A stretch of DNA of 64,000 bases from Capitulum mitella (Eukaryota > Arthropoda > Thecostraca > Pollicipedomorpha > Pollicipedidae): contig CP099842.1 of the NCBI GenBank assembly GCA_030062745.1, positions 620,001-684,000 on the forward strand, given 5' to 3'. Within the stretch, counting starts at the first letter, position 1. Each line of letters starts with the position of its first letter. The translations under genes and the position numbers were made by a program. Under the pieces are notes generated by a model. That model worked only from the letters and a program-made list of their open reading frames with translations, was not told the origin of the DNA and did not search any database. Below are positions 11,391-22,868 of the stretch, one piece after another.

Positions 11391-12201
11391 CCGCCCCCGA
11401 TGGGGGGGGGGCGGTTGACCACCCCCTCGAGGTTTTCCAAAGTTGCGAGAACGAAGGAACGCAGCGCCACGAAAATTTGTGTACCTTTTGATCATTTTTA
11501 CACCTTGTGTTGAAGTTCTGGCCTCAGGTCAAGTCAAATGCTTGACGTAAGTCAGGTCACGTGGACCTATGCCAAAAAGGTTAGCACTCTGTAACGTTTT
11601 CAGAAAACATCATATAACAATAAAACTCCCAGGGATTAGAGATTTTGATGGATGCAATAAATCTCTCATCTCAAATTTTCCTGAACTTTCGGGGTCATTG
11701 ACCTACGATCAATCCCATTTTTAAGGCATGTCGTCGTTTTTTCGAAATTTGACGTTTTTTTTAAACATTTTTAGTGTGGAGTGATGCAGACATCCATTTT
11801 CCGTCAATGGACACAGTATTAATGACTTTCCGCCATTGACCTGAGGCCAGGTCACGAATAGCTGTTATGAGCAAAAAGGCACCGCCGTCAAAATCGGCGA
11901 TGAATTGTTCAGAACGAGTTGACAATGGCCGAACTGGCTCGCACAGCTGTGAGTAATACCAAGAAGGTGATTTTCATTTTAAAATGCATATTTGGAATCA
12001 AACAGACTCTCGCGGATATAGCTCTGCCAATGGTGTAAATTAACGACTACTGCATTTCTCCAAAATTTAAGCATGGTAATTCACCACAAGAATCACTAGG
12101 ATCACATAATATCTTGATGTGATGATATGATTTAGGATAAAGAAGTATCATATGAAAAGGCCTATGTCGCGGAAACAAAGGAACGCTAAAATTATTTCTC
12201 G

Positions 12202-13236
12202 TTAATTCATGCCACGTTTTGCTACGACGCCCGCCGCCATGGCATGCTTACATACACCAGGGTCAGTGAAGGTCAAAGTCATCAAATGTCAAGGTCAGAT
12301 ATCTTGGGACCTGGTCCAGATTTGCCTTGGGACATGCCGACTTGTATCAAATATGCATTCAAAGGCCCCAATAAAACCACGTATCGCACACTGATAGCTT
12401 ATATATACCGGGGTTAGTGCAGGTCAAGGTCATTGAGGGTCAAGAGTAACGATTTTGTGACCTGGTCTAGATCTGCTTTGCGATATGCCGATCTGTATTA
12501 AAATATGCATGCAAAGACCCTAATAAAAACACGTTTGGCACATTTATGCGCATATGCATGTATATAGATATATAATTTTTACGCTTTATAGCGATCAAAC
12601 CGTGTAAAGGGGTTTATTATAACGAAGCAACTTTAGCGCAAACAGTTGACATAAAACTTATTTAGGGTAAAAAACTTCATCCAAGGTCAATGACCTCGAT
12701 TCCTTTCTTTTGACCTTGCGTAGGTCAGTAGACGCTAGAAGTGATTAAATGTGCCGATGTTCGCTATCTTCACAAAAATACTCCAAAAGATGCGTGTAGC
12801 GCCTATATTTACAGTCAAGCTATCCCGTGTTGTTCGAAATATAATCTGCAATAGACAAAAAATGACGCCACATGTCAATGATCTGACATGAGCTTGACCC
12901 GAAATCCCCAATCAAGATGTCAAATAAATGGAAATTGTATTTTACGTCTCAACTCTGAAACAAACACCCTTTTCGTGTTTCGTTCGTTCGAAAAGTCTTG
13001 CGGAATGGTCTGTACGAGACGATCAAGTACCCAAAGTTGACTTTTCGACCCCATTTGACCTTAAAGACACTGACCCAGGGTCATGGAACTTGTACATAAT
13101 ATAAATCGTTATGGCCCCACCCTGTCCATGAAATTTCATGTCTCTAGCTCTTTCCGTCTCCGAGATCGGAAGGGGGCACTCTGGTGCTCCCTTCCAATGC
13201 GCGTTAGCGCGAGAATCCCTTCCACCGCGCGTGTTA
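12202..13236 (-). mobile_element. TTAA element family C, truncated copy with about 150-bp internal repeats
   Basis: It matches 21564-22868 in inverted orientation. The shared parts include GTCAAAGTTGACCTTTTCG-like sequence near 13030-13060, the block with GGTGCTCCCTTCCA near 13175-13195, and two tandem units of about 152 bp (ATGCATTCAAAGGCCCC near 12352 and ATGCATGCAAAGACCC near 12506). The right boundary is TTAA 13233-13236 after CCACCGCGCGTG. The left end lacks about 270 bp compared with the other copy, so TTAA 12202-12205 may be chance. About 100 bp of the host element is missing at the insertion. Confidence 0.6.
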
Positions 13237-13312
13237 AGCAAATCAGACAAATTAGGCCCGTATCGGCGTCGGCATTTTACCTGTTTATTGGTGCCTTTAC
13301 CTTGAGTTTTTA

Positions 13313-14527
13313 TTAAACCTATTCCCGGCGGGGGGGGGGCAGATCCGCCCCCCTCGGGTTTTTTGCTTGCCAATTCCAGGCTTTTTAACGCAGCTTCACG
13401 AAACTTGGTCACTTTTCCTAGCTATTCTTTCTACGTGCCGTGATAAAATTTCAAAAATCTACTTTGCCCAGGGGCGGAGTCAGGCAACGTTTTTGGGAGG
13501 CACCTCATGCCATTTTTGGCCATGTTAAGGGTAAAAGAAAAATGTCTGCCAAAAACAGAGTTTTTAAGATAGAACTTAAAACTTTATATGGATGTATAGC
13601 TAAATAGTTGGGCCATGTGCAGATAAAATTTTGTTTACCTGAGGCCATTTTACAAGGTCAGATCAAGGTCAAAAGTCAAAATTTGTTTTTTTTGCAATAA
13701 TTTCAACGCCGTTTTTTCAAATGCCAAACCCGAAATACATATGACGTAGAAGAATGCCTTCTACTTGTGTGCCAAGTTTCAGCTTGATATCAGATCGGGT
13801 CACGGCGCTATGACCTAAAATGTCAGTGCGCGTACCCTATATCGCAATAGCCATAAAATGAAATTTTTGAAATAGAGTGAATTCAAATGATTGAAAACGT
13901 TTAAAGATAATATTTAAATGCATAGGAGATCATTCCAAGTGACCCCAAGGTCGCTGGAGGTCATTTAGGGTCAAAGGTCACAAGTTGATCTGAGAAACGT
14001 GTGACCACGACAGTTCCCCTTTTTCATGTCCCTGGCACCGCCTATGCTAACATTATACAAACATTGCAATGCAATTTGTACTTCTTTAGTATAACATGAC
14101 TAGCAGAAGCCAAAAAGGGTGTTTGCCTCTTTTGTTCACCCAGTTGTTAGAAAACTAATCCTCCTATTTTTGAAACCCTGTGGACGCCCATGGATTTTCT
14201 CAAAATTTCACATTTGTGGACCCATGGTGAAAAGCCCTATCCATAATCTCTCGATTCATGCCAGTTTCATCGAAATCGGTCAATAAACAACGGAGTTATA
14301 AGAAGTCCAAAAGTACCCCCCATTTTGACATTTTTGCCCCCCTGTATCCACAAATTTCAAAATTTTGAAAATTTCGTCTTATAAAAATGTAGTTCACGTT
14401 ACGGCAAATCGATTACCGTTTGTTGCGATTAAATCGGACAAGTAGTTCTCGAGATCTCAGGGGGGGCCGAATCCGCCCCCCTGCCGGGAATCGGCCATAC
14501 CGTCTAGCCCTCCGGGAATAGGGTTAA
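13313..14527 (+). mobile_element. TTAA element family A, copy 1 (about 1.2 kb)
   Basis: Bounded by TTAA 13313-13316 and 14524-14527. Its left end reads ACCTATTCCCGGCGGGGG and its right end CCGGGAATAGGG, so it has terminal inverted repeats. G-tract/C-tract hairpins lie inside both ends (GGGGGGCAGATCCGCCCCCC on the left; GGGGGGGCC..CCGCCCCCC on the right). The interior is rich in AGGTCA half-sites, including GGGTCAAAGGTCA at 13968-13980. It sits in family B copy 2. The uninterrupted family B copy (about 19632-19645) has TTATTAGTCACAGCCC where this one has TTATTAA-element-TTAATCACAGCCC, so the insertion is exact with a TTAA duplication. No coding frame of note, so presumably mobilised by an enzyme encoded elsewhere. 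Confidence 0.8.
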
Positions 14528-14783
14528 TCACAGCCCTTGAGATGTAGGCCGCATCTTGGTTTCATGCAGTCGGCTGTGAGGAAACGTATATAGAACGTAA
14601 ATGGCCTACATATTACCCAAAACCAAAAATGGGACCAGTTTCGAGCTCTCACTTGTCAAGGACTTTCCAACGGTGTGCTTATTTTTATCGTGGGATCAGC
14701 TGTTCGTGAGTCAGAGTGAGGGGGGTTAACCGTCCCTCCACCCAGTCGGTCGTGATCGGCGCCGACCGTTTGTCGGGCGCGGG

Positions 14784-14975
14784 TTAATAAAGTCTAAGTA
14801 AAGGCAACAATAAACAGGAAAAGTCCGTAGATGCCGATATACGCTTGGTTTCTCCGATCTGGTAAATATATACGCTGGAACGTTGGGTTCAAGACACGGT
14901 GATTTTCGCTCCGGCTGTTACCGTAGCCGAACGCGGAGTGAAATTAACGGGACTAATTTTAGCGTTTCTCCATCC
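14784..14975 (+). mobile_element. TTAA element family B, copy 1, continuation
   Basis: Picks up copy 1 after the inserted inverted copy: TTAATAAAGTCTAAGTAAAGGC... GATGCCGATATACGC... ACTAATTTTAGCGTTTC. This matches 19637-19830 of the intact copy (TAATAACGCATAGGTAAAGGC... ACTAATTTTGGCGTTCC). The match fades after about 14975, so the rest of copy 1 is lost. Confidence 0.7.
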
Positions 14976-15600
14976 AAGACAAAACAAGGTCAAGAGCACC
15001 AGCCTAAGTTAATGCATTTGTATCAGTGCTTATTGCTGAGGGCTAAACAGCTTTCAATCCGGTCGAAATTAAATCAGCTGCAGTCAAGTCCTCTTCGATG
15101 ATAGTTCTAGTTTGGGGCCGAAATTATATCATTTCAGACTGAGTATTTTGGTCCAAGGTCAAGCACTTCAGAATGCATTACCTCACCTTATCTTGTCGTG
15201 GACTTCGTAAGCCATCTTGGCTTACGAAGATGGATCAAGTTTAGGCATGCTGCATTTATTCGTCTTGAGGAGTCAAGAGTGGGTTAAATGTCTGGCCGTC
15301 TAAGAATACTCGGAAAATTACCACACAAGCATTTCAAACGCGCGCGCGCCGTACGCAGCGGCCAGCCAACATGGCACACCAACGACGCGCGCGTCCCACC
15401 CCGTCCACCTTCGCGAGCCTTCTGGAAGGTCTCTTGGGAGCCGATGGTGTAGTCCCAGTCCCAGTCCCTCCCAACTGTAGTGCACGTGATGTGATTTACG
15501 TTTGAAAAGCAAGTGACGCCTTGTGGGATGCTGGGCTGTGATTGGTTAAAGCCATATGGAAAGTTCTGGAAGCTTGTAGTGAAGCGCTCAAGTCAACCAA
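14976..15600. other. no gene recognised; contains a short perfect hairpin
   Basis: At 15203-15229 CTTCGTAAGCCA and TGGCTTACGAAG form a 12-bp perfect stem with a 3-nt loop. The rest shows no coding or repeat signal. Confidence 0.5.
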
Positions 15601-16055
15601 ATCAACGTTAAATGTGCCGTGCCGAGCCTACGCTATATGCAAAGGCAGAGCCGGTAAAAAAAAAAAAACATGCAGCGGTGGGGACAGACAGATGCTACAG
15701 AGCAGATCTCGCGGCGGAGGAGATTCTCGCCAGCAAGACCATTGCAGACGTCATCACGGCAAAGTCAGTGGGAATTCTGAAAGCCTACGGGATCAACACG
15801 GACTGCCTTGCCGTCGGTCCCGCTGATTGGGATAGAGCACCTGGCTTCAATGACGCCAAAGACCTCTTGTGCGGGATCACGGTTGTGAACGACATTTGGC
15901 GGGCGTAGTGTGGCTCTTACCCAGGCGTACAACGAGATACTGACGAAGGATGAAAGGCAAAGGCAAGACATCCTACGGGTCGTCGAATTGCAACGTCGCC
16001 GGTACCCCGAAACCACAAAGAGGGTCTGCAGTGTCATTCATAAGCAGTGTCAGTG
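15601..16055 (+). pseudogene. decayed reading frame of an unknown repeated protein family (VND...ER type)
   Basis: Frame 15612-15908 reads ...DLAAEEILASKTIADVIT, then INTDCLAVGPADWDRAPGF, then ITVVND, followed by a frame change. A second frame from about 15910 continues VALTQAYNEILTKDERQRQD and ILRVVELQRRRYPETTKR. Together they show a pattern VND...ALTQ...LTKDE.Q.Q.ILRVVE. The same pattern occurs at 57.0-57.26 kb (CVNDPVERSIKLVQGF, LTADEKQLQALLQSVEYY). At least one frameshift and a missing start make this a relic. I do not know the function. Two copies in one window suggest a transposon-encoded or highly duplicated gene; the similarity between the copies is what is seen directly. Confidence 0.5.
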
Positions 16056-16167
16056 ATAAGTGGTCATTGCCGACAGTCAATGACCTAAGACCTGACACGT
16101 GCCATTTGAGAAGTCTTTCGATCCACTGTAGCAAGAGGAGTACAATAGTGTACATTTTATGCATGTG

Positions 16168-16240
16168 TTAACCCGACACTTCCTGGGGGGAGGCGTCAAA
16201 TAGGACACCCCTTGGTTTTCGTGAAGAACTTCTGAACCAT
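16168..16240 (+). mobile_element. fragment resembling the end of a TTAA element
   Basis: TTAACCCGACACTTCCTGGGGGGAGG is followed by CACCCC, the same order as in family B ends (TTAACCCG, then CTGGGGG, then a C-tract). No matching opposite end was found, so only one terminus can be supported. The string is quoted as two parts: TTAACCCGACACTTCC and TGGGGGGAGG. Confidence 0.4.
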
Positions 16241-16559
16241 AAGGACAAGCCATACCAAACTTTCAGTGCCCGTCCATCAATCAATTTTACAGATTCTAAC
16301 ATCGAAACCACTTCCGTGCTGGGTCAGTTCATGGAGATATGCCATGCGTAAGTTCTTGCATGCATGTTTCTGCCTCTTCAGGCGGTGGCGCGAACATGCT
16401 CCATTTTTCGATAATATTCGCGAATATAATGCGTGGATCATTTGTATTTACATAGGACAGAGCCCCCCAGAAAGGAAATGCAGCCGCGCCACGTCAACAC
16501 TAGAAGTCATGCTGGGCCACATGCATGATGACATTTGGGCATGATTTGCGTTGTGGGTG
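16241..16559. other. no gene recognised
   Basis: Contains AACTTTCAGTGCCCGTCCAT near 16259, similar to a stretch near 9775, probably a small dispersed repeat. Nothing else was recognised. Confidence 0.3.
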
Positions 16560-17440
16560 ATGAAAGTGATTGCCACTGACCTTCCCTACCGTTCAAGCCA
16601 GACAAGCGAATTTATATGCGCCTGTTAGCAAGGTTCACGAAATGCGTCGTGCGGTTATGTCATGTCACGCCATAGGTAGATGTCATGACGAAATTACGTG
16701 CAACATTGTCTGTGAAAGATCGTTCCGTAGAAGCAGAAAGCACATATTGCCCCTGGCAAGAAAAAGAAAAATGACTCTGTGTTGACCTGCTTGACCTTGA
16801 CCTTGACAAGCCTGCAAATGCATAACTTCATACATTTGTAGTCCCGTTGGAATGCGGACTGTCCTTAGCAGAGCGTATCGTCGAACAGCTGGAGCATCAG
16901 CCTCTCCTCCCACCCATCCTAGACCTCGTGTTGCTTCTTGGGGTCCCTGGGTATCGGCTTCTGTCACTGGGCAACCTCCTGAAGAAAATGTTCTTGTTGC
17001 TGCAGGTGCCTGTAGAGAGCAAAGATCTCACCGTAAACAGCTCAATTGTGCCGGAATGTTTTTTCCTAGAAGAAACTAGAGCGGAGACACCTTTAAGATT
17101 AGGCAACGTGTGCAAGCTGTAAAAGAAAGAAAAAAACGATTCAAGACAAACTTGACTTCTGCAACAGTTCCATGAGCTGAAGTGTTATGTGAACTGGGAA
17201 TTGTCCCACTTGCTGACGTGCAAACTACTGTGCGATAAGCTACAGCAAGGTGACTTGTCACAGTGGTACTCTAAGTATTTCAGGTGACTGCACTCGGTGA
17301 AGTTGCTCGTGTAATCCTTTTCGGACGCGTGCACCGGTTACTCTGCCCCATGCACATAAGGTCATTGTCTTTGTGGATAGAGCATTGCCCGAATGCGCAT
17401 GGGTTTTGTGTGGGCGTGCAGGATCCATGCCGCAAAAACA
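16560..17440 (+). repeat. dispersed repeat family D, copy 1
   Basis: Matches 28250-29080 in the same orientation at several points in order: CATTTGTAGTCCCGTT with CATTTGCAGTCGTGTT; CTTGGGGTCCCTGG with CTAGGGGTCCCTTG; GTGCAAGCTGTAAAAGAAAG with GTGCAAGCTGTACTCTAAAA; and GACTGCACTCGGTGAA in both. The part at 16575-16785 also matches 39.88-40.14 kb in inverted orientation, including a shared pattern of codons, so an old coding element is possible. No known domain was recognised. Confidence 0.6.
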
Positions 17441-18260
17441 TGGTTATATGACGTACTTGCAGTCTGTGCTCTCCTGTGCGATAGTCGTATACACCTGCAA
17501 TAAAGTCCAAAGCAAAGCAGAAGTTCCCGCCGCACGCTTTACAGCCGTAGAACGAATGTGCACATTTTTTCGAGCGGTGTGTGTACCAGTAATTTTTGAC
17601 TCGGAAAAGTCGGCATCGATTTGACCTTCCTGACCGCAAAAAGGCTCTGCAAACAATTCGGATGCTTTCCTTTTCAGCATTTGTGACTTTTCATGTGAGT
17701 TGCCAGAAGAATGAGGAATGTACTGTTTTCAAATGATATTACTGAAGCAACAAACAAACCTAATGTGGCAGAGTGATATGGTGGTATATGATGACAGTGG
17801 GTATCATATGGAACTTTTACTCACCTGCATTTCAAAAAACGTAATCAATCACCAGCTAAGTAAAAATACCATTACGGACTCATCTCTGTCGTGAAGTGTT
17901 TTGATTTAACTCTTAGTAATGTCGTTCTTGATCATTAGCTGTGGGCAAATATCGCGATACATCTTTCATGGCATACTTTTACTCACGAAAGCTTTACGTT
18001 TACTTTTACGTAATTAGCTTACTTTCAACTATTCCTTGTGCTTTTACGTACGTACTTTTCCGTAAAGTTCTGCTACGGGCATTTATCGCGAGACATGGTA
18101 AATGGTAAACTTTTACTTGCGAAGGGCATATGACCAGCTGCTGGCAGCGTAGTACATTTAACGTTTAAAATCCGACGGGGTGTGACCGCACGCGCGTGCA
18201 GAAATTTGGGCGGTTCTTTCTGTCGTTCCTGGGATTAACGCGAAGATTGTCTGCCAGGAG
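17441..18260. other. no gene; contains a diverged direct duplication
   Basis: About 17942-17993 (GGGCAAATATCGCGATACAT...CTTTTACT) and 18076-18127 (GGGCATTTATCGCGAGACAT...CTTTTACT) are direct repeats about 134 bp apart, with several CTTTTACGTA motifs between them. Nothing else was recognised. Confidence 0.5.
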
Positions 18261-18267
18261 ACTCGCA

Positions 18268-18269
<2 letters not shown>

Positions 18270-18348
<79 letters not shown>
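18270..18348. repeat. microsatellite (AT)n followed by (GTAT)n
   Basis: Uninterrupted AT dinucleotides to about 18323, then GTAT tetranucleotides to about 18348. Reading frames across it are artefacts. Confidence 0.95.
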
Positions 18349-19378
18349 ACAATGTGCGTCTATGCGCGCGTATGTATATATGTATACGTATACAGTCGTA
18401 CAATCGATATAAACCAGAGTTCCGAATGTTTGCTTGAAAGCAGTTCACAAATGTCTTGAGTGATGCATCCTTAATCGACAATAAAATGGGATTCGGCGAT
18501 AAAAAAGCTAATTTCTTTTATCATGGATTTTTTTAAGTGGACAGTGTGCCATTTCTATAGTCCAGGTACGTCGCTGGCATATGAAAATCACGAGCTGGAC
18601 ACAATTGAAGTCCAGAAATGCATCAGAATGAACATACTTAAAAACCGAAACTTGCTGTTGTTGCTTGTCAGTTTAATTTAGTTGCCTCTGACAATATTCT
18701 TTTGATCAGGCTAATTCTAGAAAGGTCTTGCAAACAATTTGTCACAGCAGCTGATCCGCGTTAGATTTGATTAGACTGACATGTGCTCCAAACGCACGTG
18801 TAATAACCGTGAAAAGAATATGAATGTAAGCATTGAACAAATACACAACAAATTTTCTTTTACATTTATGGGGCTTTGGCACGAAAAAACCATCTGCTGG
18901 CTTGAGCTTTGCTTGCTCGCCCCGTTCCAACATCTACGCTGCTCCGCGTTCCCAGTGCGGTTTTTCTCCTCCTCTGGGCATAAGGATTCTCACCTTCACG
19001 CCCGGCGAGCGTCATTTCTTGCGTGGGATTCGAAGGGTGGAAATATAGATCTCGATAAACAAATTATATCCGAGGTAAAATTTTCAGAATGATTGGTTCC
19101 GATAACCGATACGATATGCGCCAACGTTTATGCAATTTCGTCTCACAAACCAAAAGCTAGAGTAGCGTTCCCGAAACCATGGCATTTTGGGAACCGCAAC
19201 GTCCCCCCACACGCACTCCAATGGGAAGGTGACTCGGGCGTCTACCAATGCGAGGATTAACAATGCGCACTGTCTTACCGCTCTCATTCGGTAACAATGA
19301 TTAGGAATACCAGATTCCATTAATTTACTCTTCACCCTAACGGAATCCTGAACAATTTGGCTCCAATACAACAAGCGC
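18349..19378. other. no gene recognised
   Basis: Frames at 18781-19092 and 19084-19374 overlap on opposite strands and show no domain or coding bias that I can support. Confidence 0.35.
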
Positions 19379-20604
19379 TTAACCCGCGCACGACCGTCGG
19401 TCCGTCCCGAACATCGGCGACTGGGGGGGCAGTTGACTGCCCCCCCTCTAACTCACGAACGGTTGGTCGCACGATCAAAATAAGCATACCGTTCGAAAGC
19501 CTGTGACGAGAAGAGCTCGAAACTGGTCTCATTTTTAGTTTTAGATAATATGTAAGCCAATTTACGCCCTATATATGTTTTCTCATAGCCGGCTGCATGA
19601 GACCGAGAAATGGCCTGAATCTCAAGGGCTGTGACTAATAACGCATAGGTAAAGGCACCAGCGCACAAGTAAATGTCCGCAGATGCCGATACACGTCTAA
19701 TTTCCTCAGATTTGTTCAATATATACGCCGAAACGTTGAGTTAATGACACCGTAATTCTCCCGGTCGGCCGTCAGTGTGCGCCGCTGCCGTATGCGGTGC
19801 CAAATTGATGGGAACTAATTTTGGCGTTCCTTTATTTTTGCGAAAAAGGACAATCTATGCCAATTTTATTGATCTTTGTGGTTCTTGTGATGGTTTCTCA
19901 TGCTTAAATTTCGGGAAAATTGATTAGTTGCCAATCTTCAAAGTTGGCGAAGCTTTATTCGCGAGAGCCTATTTATTTCCAAAATATGCTACTTTTTCAA
20001 ACTTTTGGAGGTTCCTGGTATTAATTACGTCTGTGCAAGTTAGTTCTGCCATTTTCTACGCATTCTGAGTAGTTCATCGTCGATTTTGACGGTGGTACAT
20101 TTTGGCCCACTACAGTTATTCGTGGCCTGACCTCAGGTCAATGGCTGGAGGTCACTGATACTTTGCCCAATGACAGTAACTAGATGTCTGCTTTACTCCA
20201 CACTAAAAATGTTATGGAATATTCCGTCAATTTCCCAAAAAACGGCGATATGTCTTAAAAATGGGCTTGACCTTAGGTCAATGACCCGGAAAATTCCGGA
20301 AAATCTGAGAGAGCAGATTTGTTGCATCTATCACGGTCACTACTCCCTGAAAGTATTATTGAGATATCTTGTTTTGCAAAAAAGTTAGAGGGCGCTAAAC
20401 CTTTTTGGGCATAGGTCTGTTTGACCTGACCTAGGTCAGGCGCCTCACCTGACCTGAGGTCAAAATTTTGACACGAGACGTAAAATTGATAGAGCAAAAG
20501 GTACACAAAGTTTCGTGACTCTGTGTTTGTTGGTTCTCTCGCAATGCCAGAAAAACCTCAGGGGGGCAGTCAACTGCCCCCCCCCCCAGTCGGGGACGGG
20601 TTAA
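19379..20604 (+). mobile_element. TTAA element family B, complete copy (about 1.23 kb)
   Basis: Left end TTAACCCGCGCACGACCG (TTAA 19379-19382). Right end, read inward, TTAACCCGTCCCCGACTGGG (TTAA 20601-20604). The termini are therefore inverted repeats. G-tract/C-tract blocks lie inside both ends (ACTGGGGGGGCAGTTGACTG near 19420 and GGGGGGCAGTCAACTGCCCC near 20561). AGGTCA and GACCT motifs are dense near 20110-20160 and 20265-20465. It provides the uninterrupted reference for the nest at 11.1-15.0 kb. It has no coding frame and is probably non-autonomous. Confidence 0.75.
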
Positions 20605-21563
20605 TTATGCAGCGAAGGTAGTATTTAGATGCAAAAAACGGTCACGTGACGAAGCTGCTTGAGGAAGTTGGCTGGCTCTCAGTGGGAGGTCTTGTGAAGA
20701 ATCACACTCTCACCTTGGCCCATAAAGAACTCTGTTTGGAAGAGCCCGAGGCTCTCGCCCGAAGCTCGACAACGTCAGCCGGGACCCGCTAGCGACGCAC
20801 GAGGCGGGACGGTAACCGTCATCTACGTGGGTCCCTGACTGAAATGGGCAAGCGACGGTTCTGTGGCCGAATGGCTGCCCAATTTGACACATTTTCGCCT
20901 GCGATGAAGTGACTCCCTATCCCATGCTTCGGGTGCGTGTTGAGGCGCCATCTGCTGGAGAGCTCGGCTTTCATTTAACGGCTGTATGTGATACTGAGTG
21001 CGTGCGTTTTTCTTTGGTTTTCTAACTTGCGCACATAACTTGCCCGCATGCCACTCCTTTCTTTGAACTTCCGACGTTGGGCCGGAACAGTCAGAAATGT
21101 AATTACTGTGGACCGCCCGAATGTTTATGTCTGATGTTCATGTTTAACGTATGTCTTATTTCGTATGTCTAATATAAGATATAATCTAATGTATGTTTAA
21201 TGTTTACTGTAGTTTGCGTTTTTCAAAATGTCAGTTTCTTTAACAGCGCAAATTGCAATCTCGCTTGCCAATCCGTAAAAATCGAGAATGTTCTGGTCAA
21301 CTCGCAGCAGACTCCAACACTGAGTGTTCTGTTCTACCGAAGGATAAATTTTTATATGTTCTTTTGTTTTTGGGATATGCGTATTTCACTTCGACCGACA
21401 AGCATCACCGACATCCCTTGAAGGCTATTATGAATGTTGATTCAACATCAGCGACCAATTGAGCATTTGGGAATGGATGACAGCTTTACCTTTGTGTGGG
21501 TGTAGGTTTACACATACCGTACATTGAGGTATTTATTACTATTTCCTTTCATTTCAACGCAGT
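20605..21563. other. no gene recognised
   Basis: A stretch near 21130-21205 repeats TATGTCT/TATGTTTAA-like words. No coding signal was read. Confidence 0.35.
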
Positions 21564-22868
21564 CTAACCCGCGCAGTGGAAAAGGGTTTCGTGCTAACGC
21601 GCACTGGAAGGGGGGATCTAAAAGGATCCCTCTCCGATCTCAGAAACGGAAAGGACTAGAGACGAAATTTTTTTGGACAGGGTAGGGCTATAACGATTTA
21701 CATTGTGTGCATTTTTTATTAACCTATGTCGATATCTTTAAGGTCAAATGGGATCGAAAAGGTCAACTTTGGACACTTTCTCTGACTGTACACGCCATTC
21801 CTTACAGCTTTTCGAACGAAACGGGAAAGGGTGATTGTTTGAGCGTGAACACGTGGAATGCGATAACTTCCATTCATATGACGTCTTGACTGGGGATTTC
21901 GGGCCGAGGTCATGCCAGGCCATTGACCTATGGCGTCATTTTTTCATCTTTTGCAGATCAGATTTCGAGCAACACGGGATAGCTTCAGTATAGATAAGGG
22001 CGCTACTCGTATCTTTTGGCGTATTTTCAGTGAAGGTAGCCAACATGGGTACATTTTGTCACTTCCAGCATTTATATGTATGTATATATGTATATGCATA
22101 TATGTGTATACATTTGAATACCAATGTGCCAAACGCGTTTTTAGTAGGGTCTTTGAATACATACTTCATACAGATCGACATATTGCAAGCAAATCTGGAC
22201 TAGGTCACAAAATAGTCACCCATGACCCTTGATGACCTTGATCTCTACCGACCCTAGTATATATAAGCGTATTCATGTGCGCACTCGTTTTTTTATTAGG
22301 GCCCTTGAATGCATATTTAATATAAACTGACATGTCGCAAAGCAAACCTGGACCCGGTCGTTTGACCTTGGCCTTTGATGACCTTGGCCTTCATTGATCC
22401 TGGAATATGACAGCGTATCAGTGTGCGCATACGTGTTTTATTAGGGTCTCTGAATGCATATTTCATACAAATCGACATGTTGCAAAGCAAATCTGGATCA
22501 GGTCACAAGCTGGATGTCCTTGACCTTTGGTGACCTTGGCCCTTATTGACCCTGGCTGTGGTCTTGGTACATCCATCACTTATGCTCGAATGGCGTCGCC
22601 TGACTGTGTTCAAGTGGCAATCTTAGGTAGAAAGTTAGGAGGTTCCCATTTATCAGCGACAGCCATTATTTGCGTTATGTTTCATGGGCTTGAAATGCTT
22701 GAAACTTCAAAAAATTTTGGCGGATTCCCAATTTTTCAGTGTCATTCGACGAATTATTCAATTGCCATAAACGTCACAAAGTAGCAGCAGTCAACTCCGA
22801 TCCGTTCTCAAGATTTTCAAGAAAAGAGTTGGGGGCACAAAAAGACCCCCTTCCAGTGCGTGTGTTAA
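21564..22868 (+). mobile_element. TTAA element family C, longer copy with three about 150-bp internal repeats
   Basis: Left end CTAACCCGCGCAGTGGAAAA (TTAA changed to CTAA, 21564-21567). Right end read inward TTAACACACGCACTGGAAGG (TTAA 22865-22868), giving inverted termini. Three tandem units are marked by TAGGGTCTTTGAATAC (about 22146), TAGGGCCCTTGAATGC (about 22298) and TAGGGTCTCTGAATGC (about 22442), each followed by a cluster of GACCTTGG/GACCTTTG half-sites. The truncated inverted copy at 12.2-13.2 kb has two of these units. Confidence 0.7.

Larger units (their letters stand above)
11387..14787 (-). mobile_element. TTAA element family B, copy 2, inverted and itself interrupted
   Basis: From 11387 the sequence (TTAACCGCCCCCGATGGGGG) is the right end of the 19379-20604 element read in reverse, including GTGTACCTTTTG, the AGGTCA-rich block near 11521-11570 and AAATTTAAGCATG near 12064. 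The 14528-14787 end is the family's 260-bp left arm in reverse, finishing GTCGGGCGCGGGTTAA. Two other elements interrupt it: 12202-13236 and 13313-14527. With those removed the length is near 1.2 kb, like the uninterrupted copy. Confidence 0.7.

Noticed and set aside
12202-12205. TTAA as the true left end of the nested family C element
   Set aside because: No inverted terminus follows it, and the copy lacks about 270 bp compared with 21564-22868, so the TTAA may be coincidence.
18196-18481. Tyr/Ile-repeat frames on both strands
   Set aside because: Translation of an AT microsatellite. The same applies at 4047-4335 and 58340-58470.
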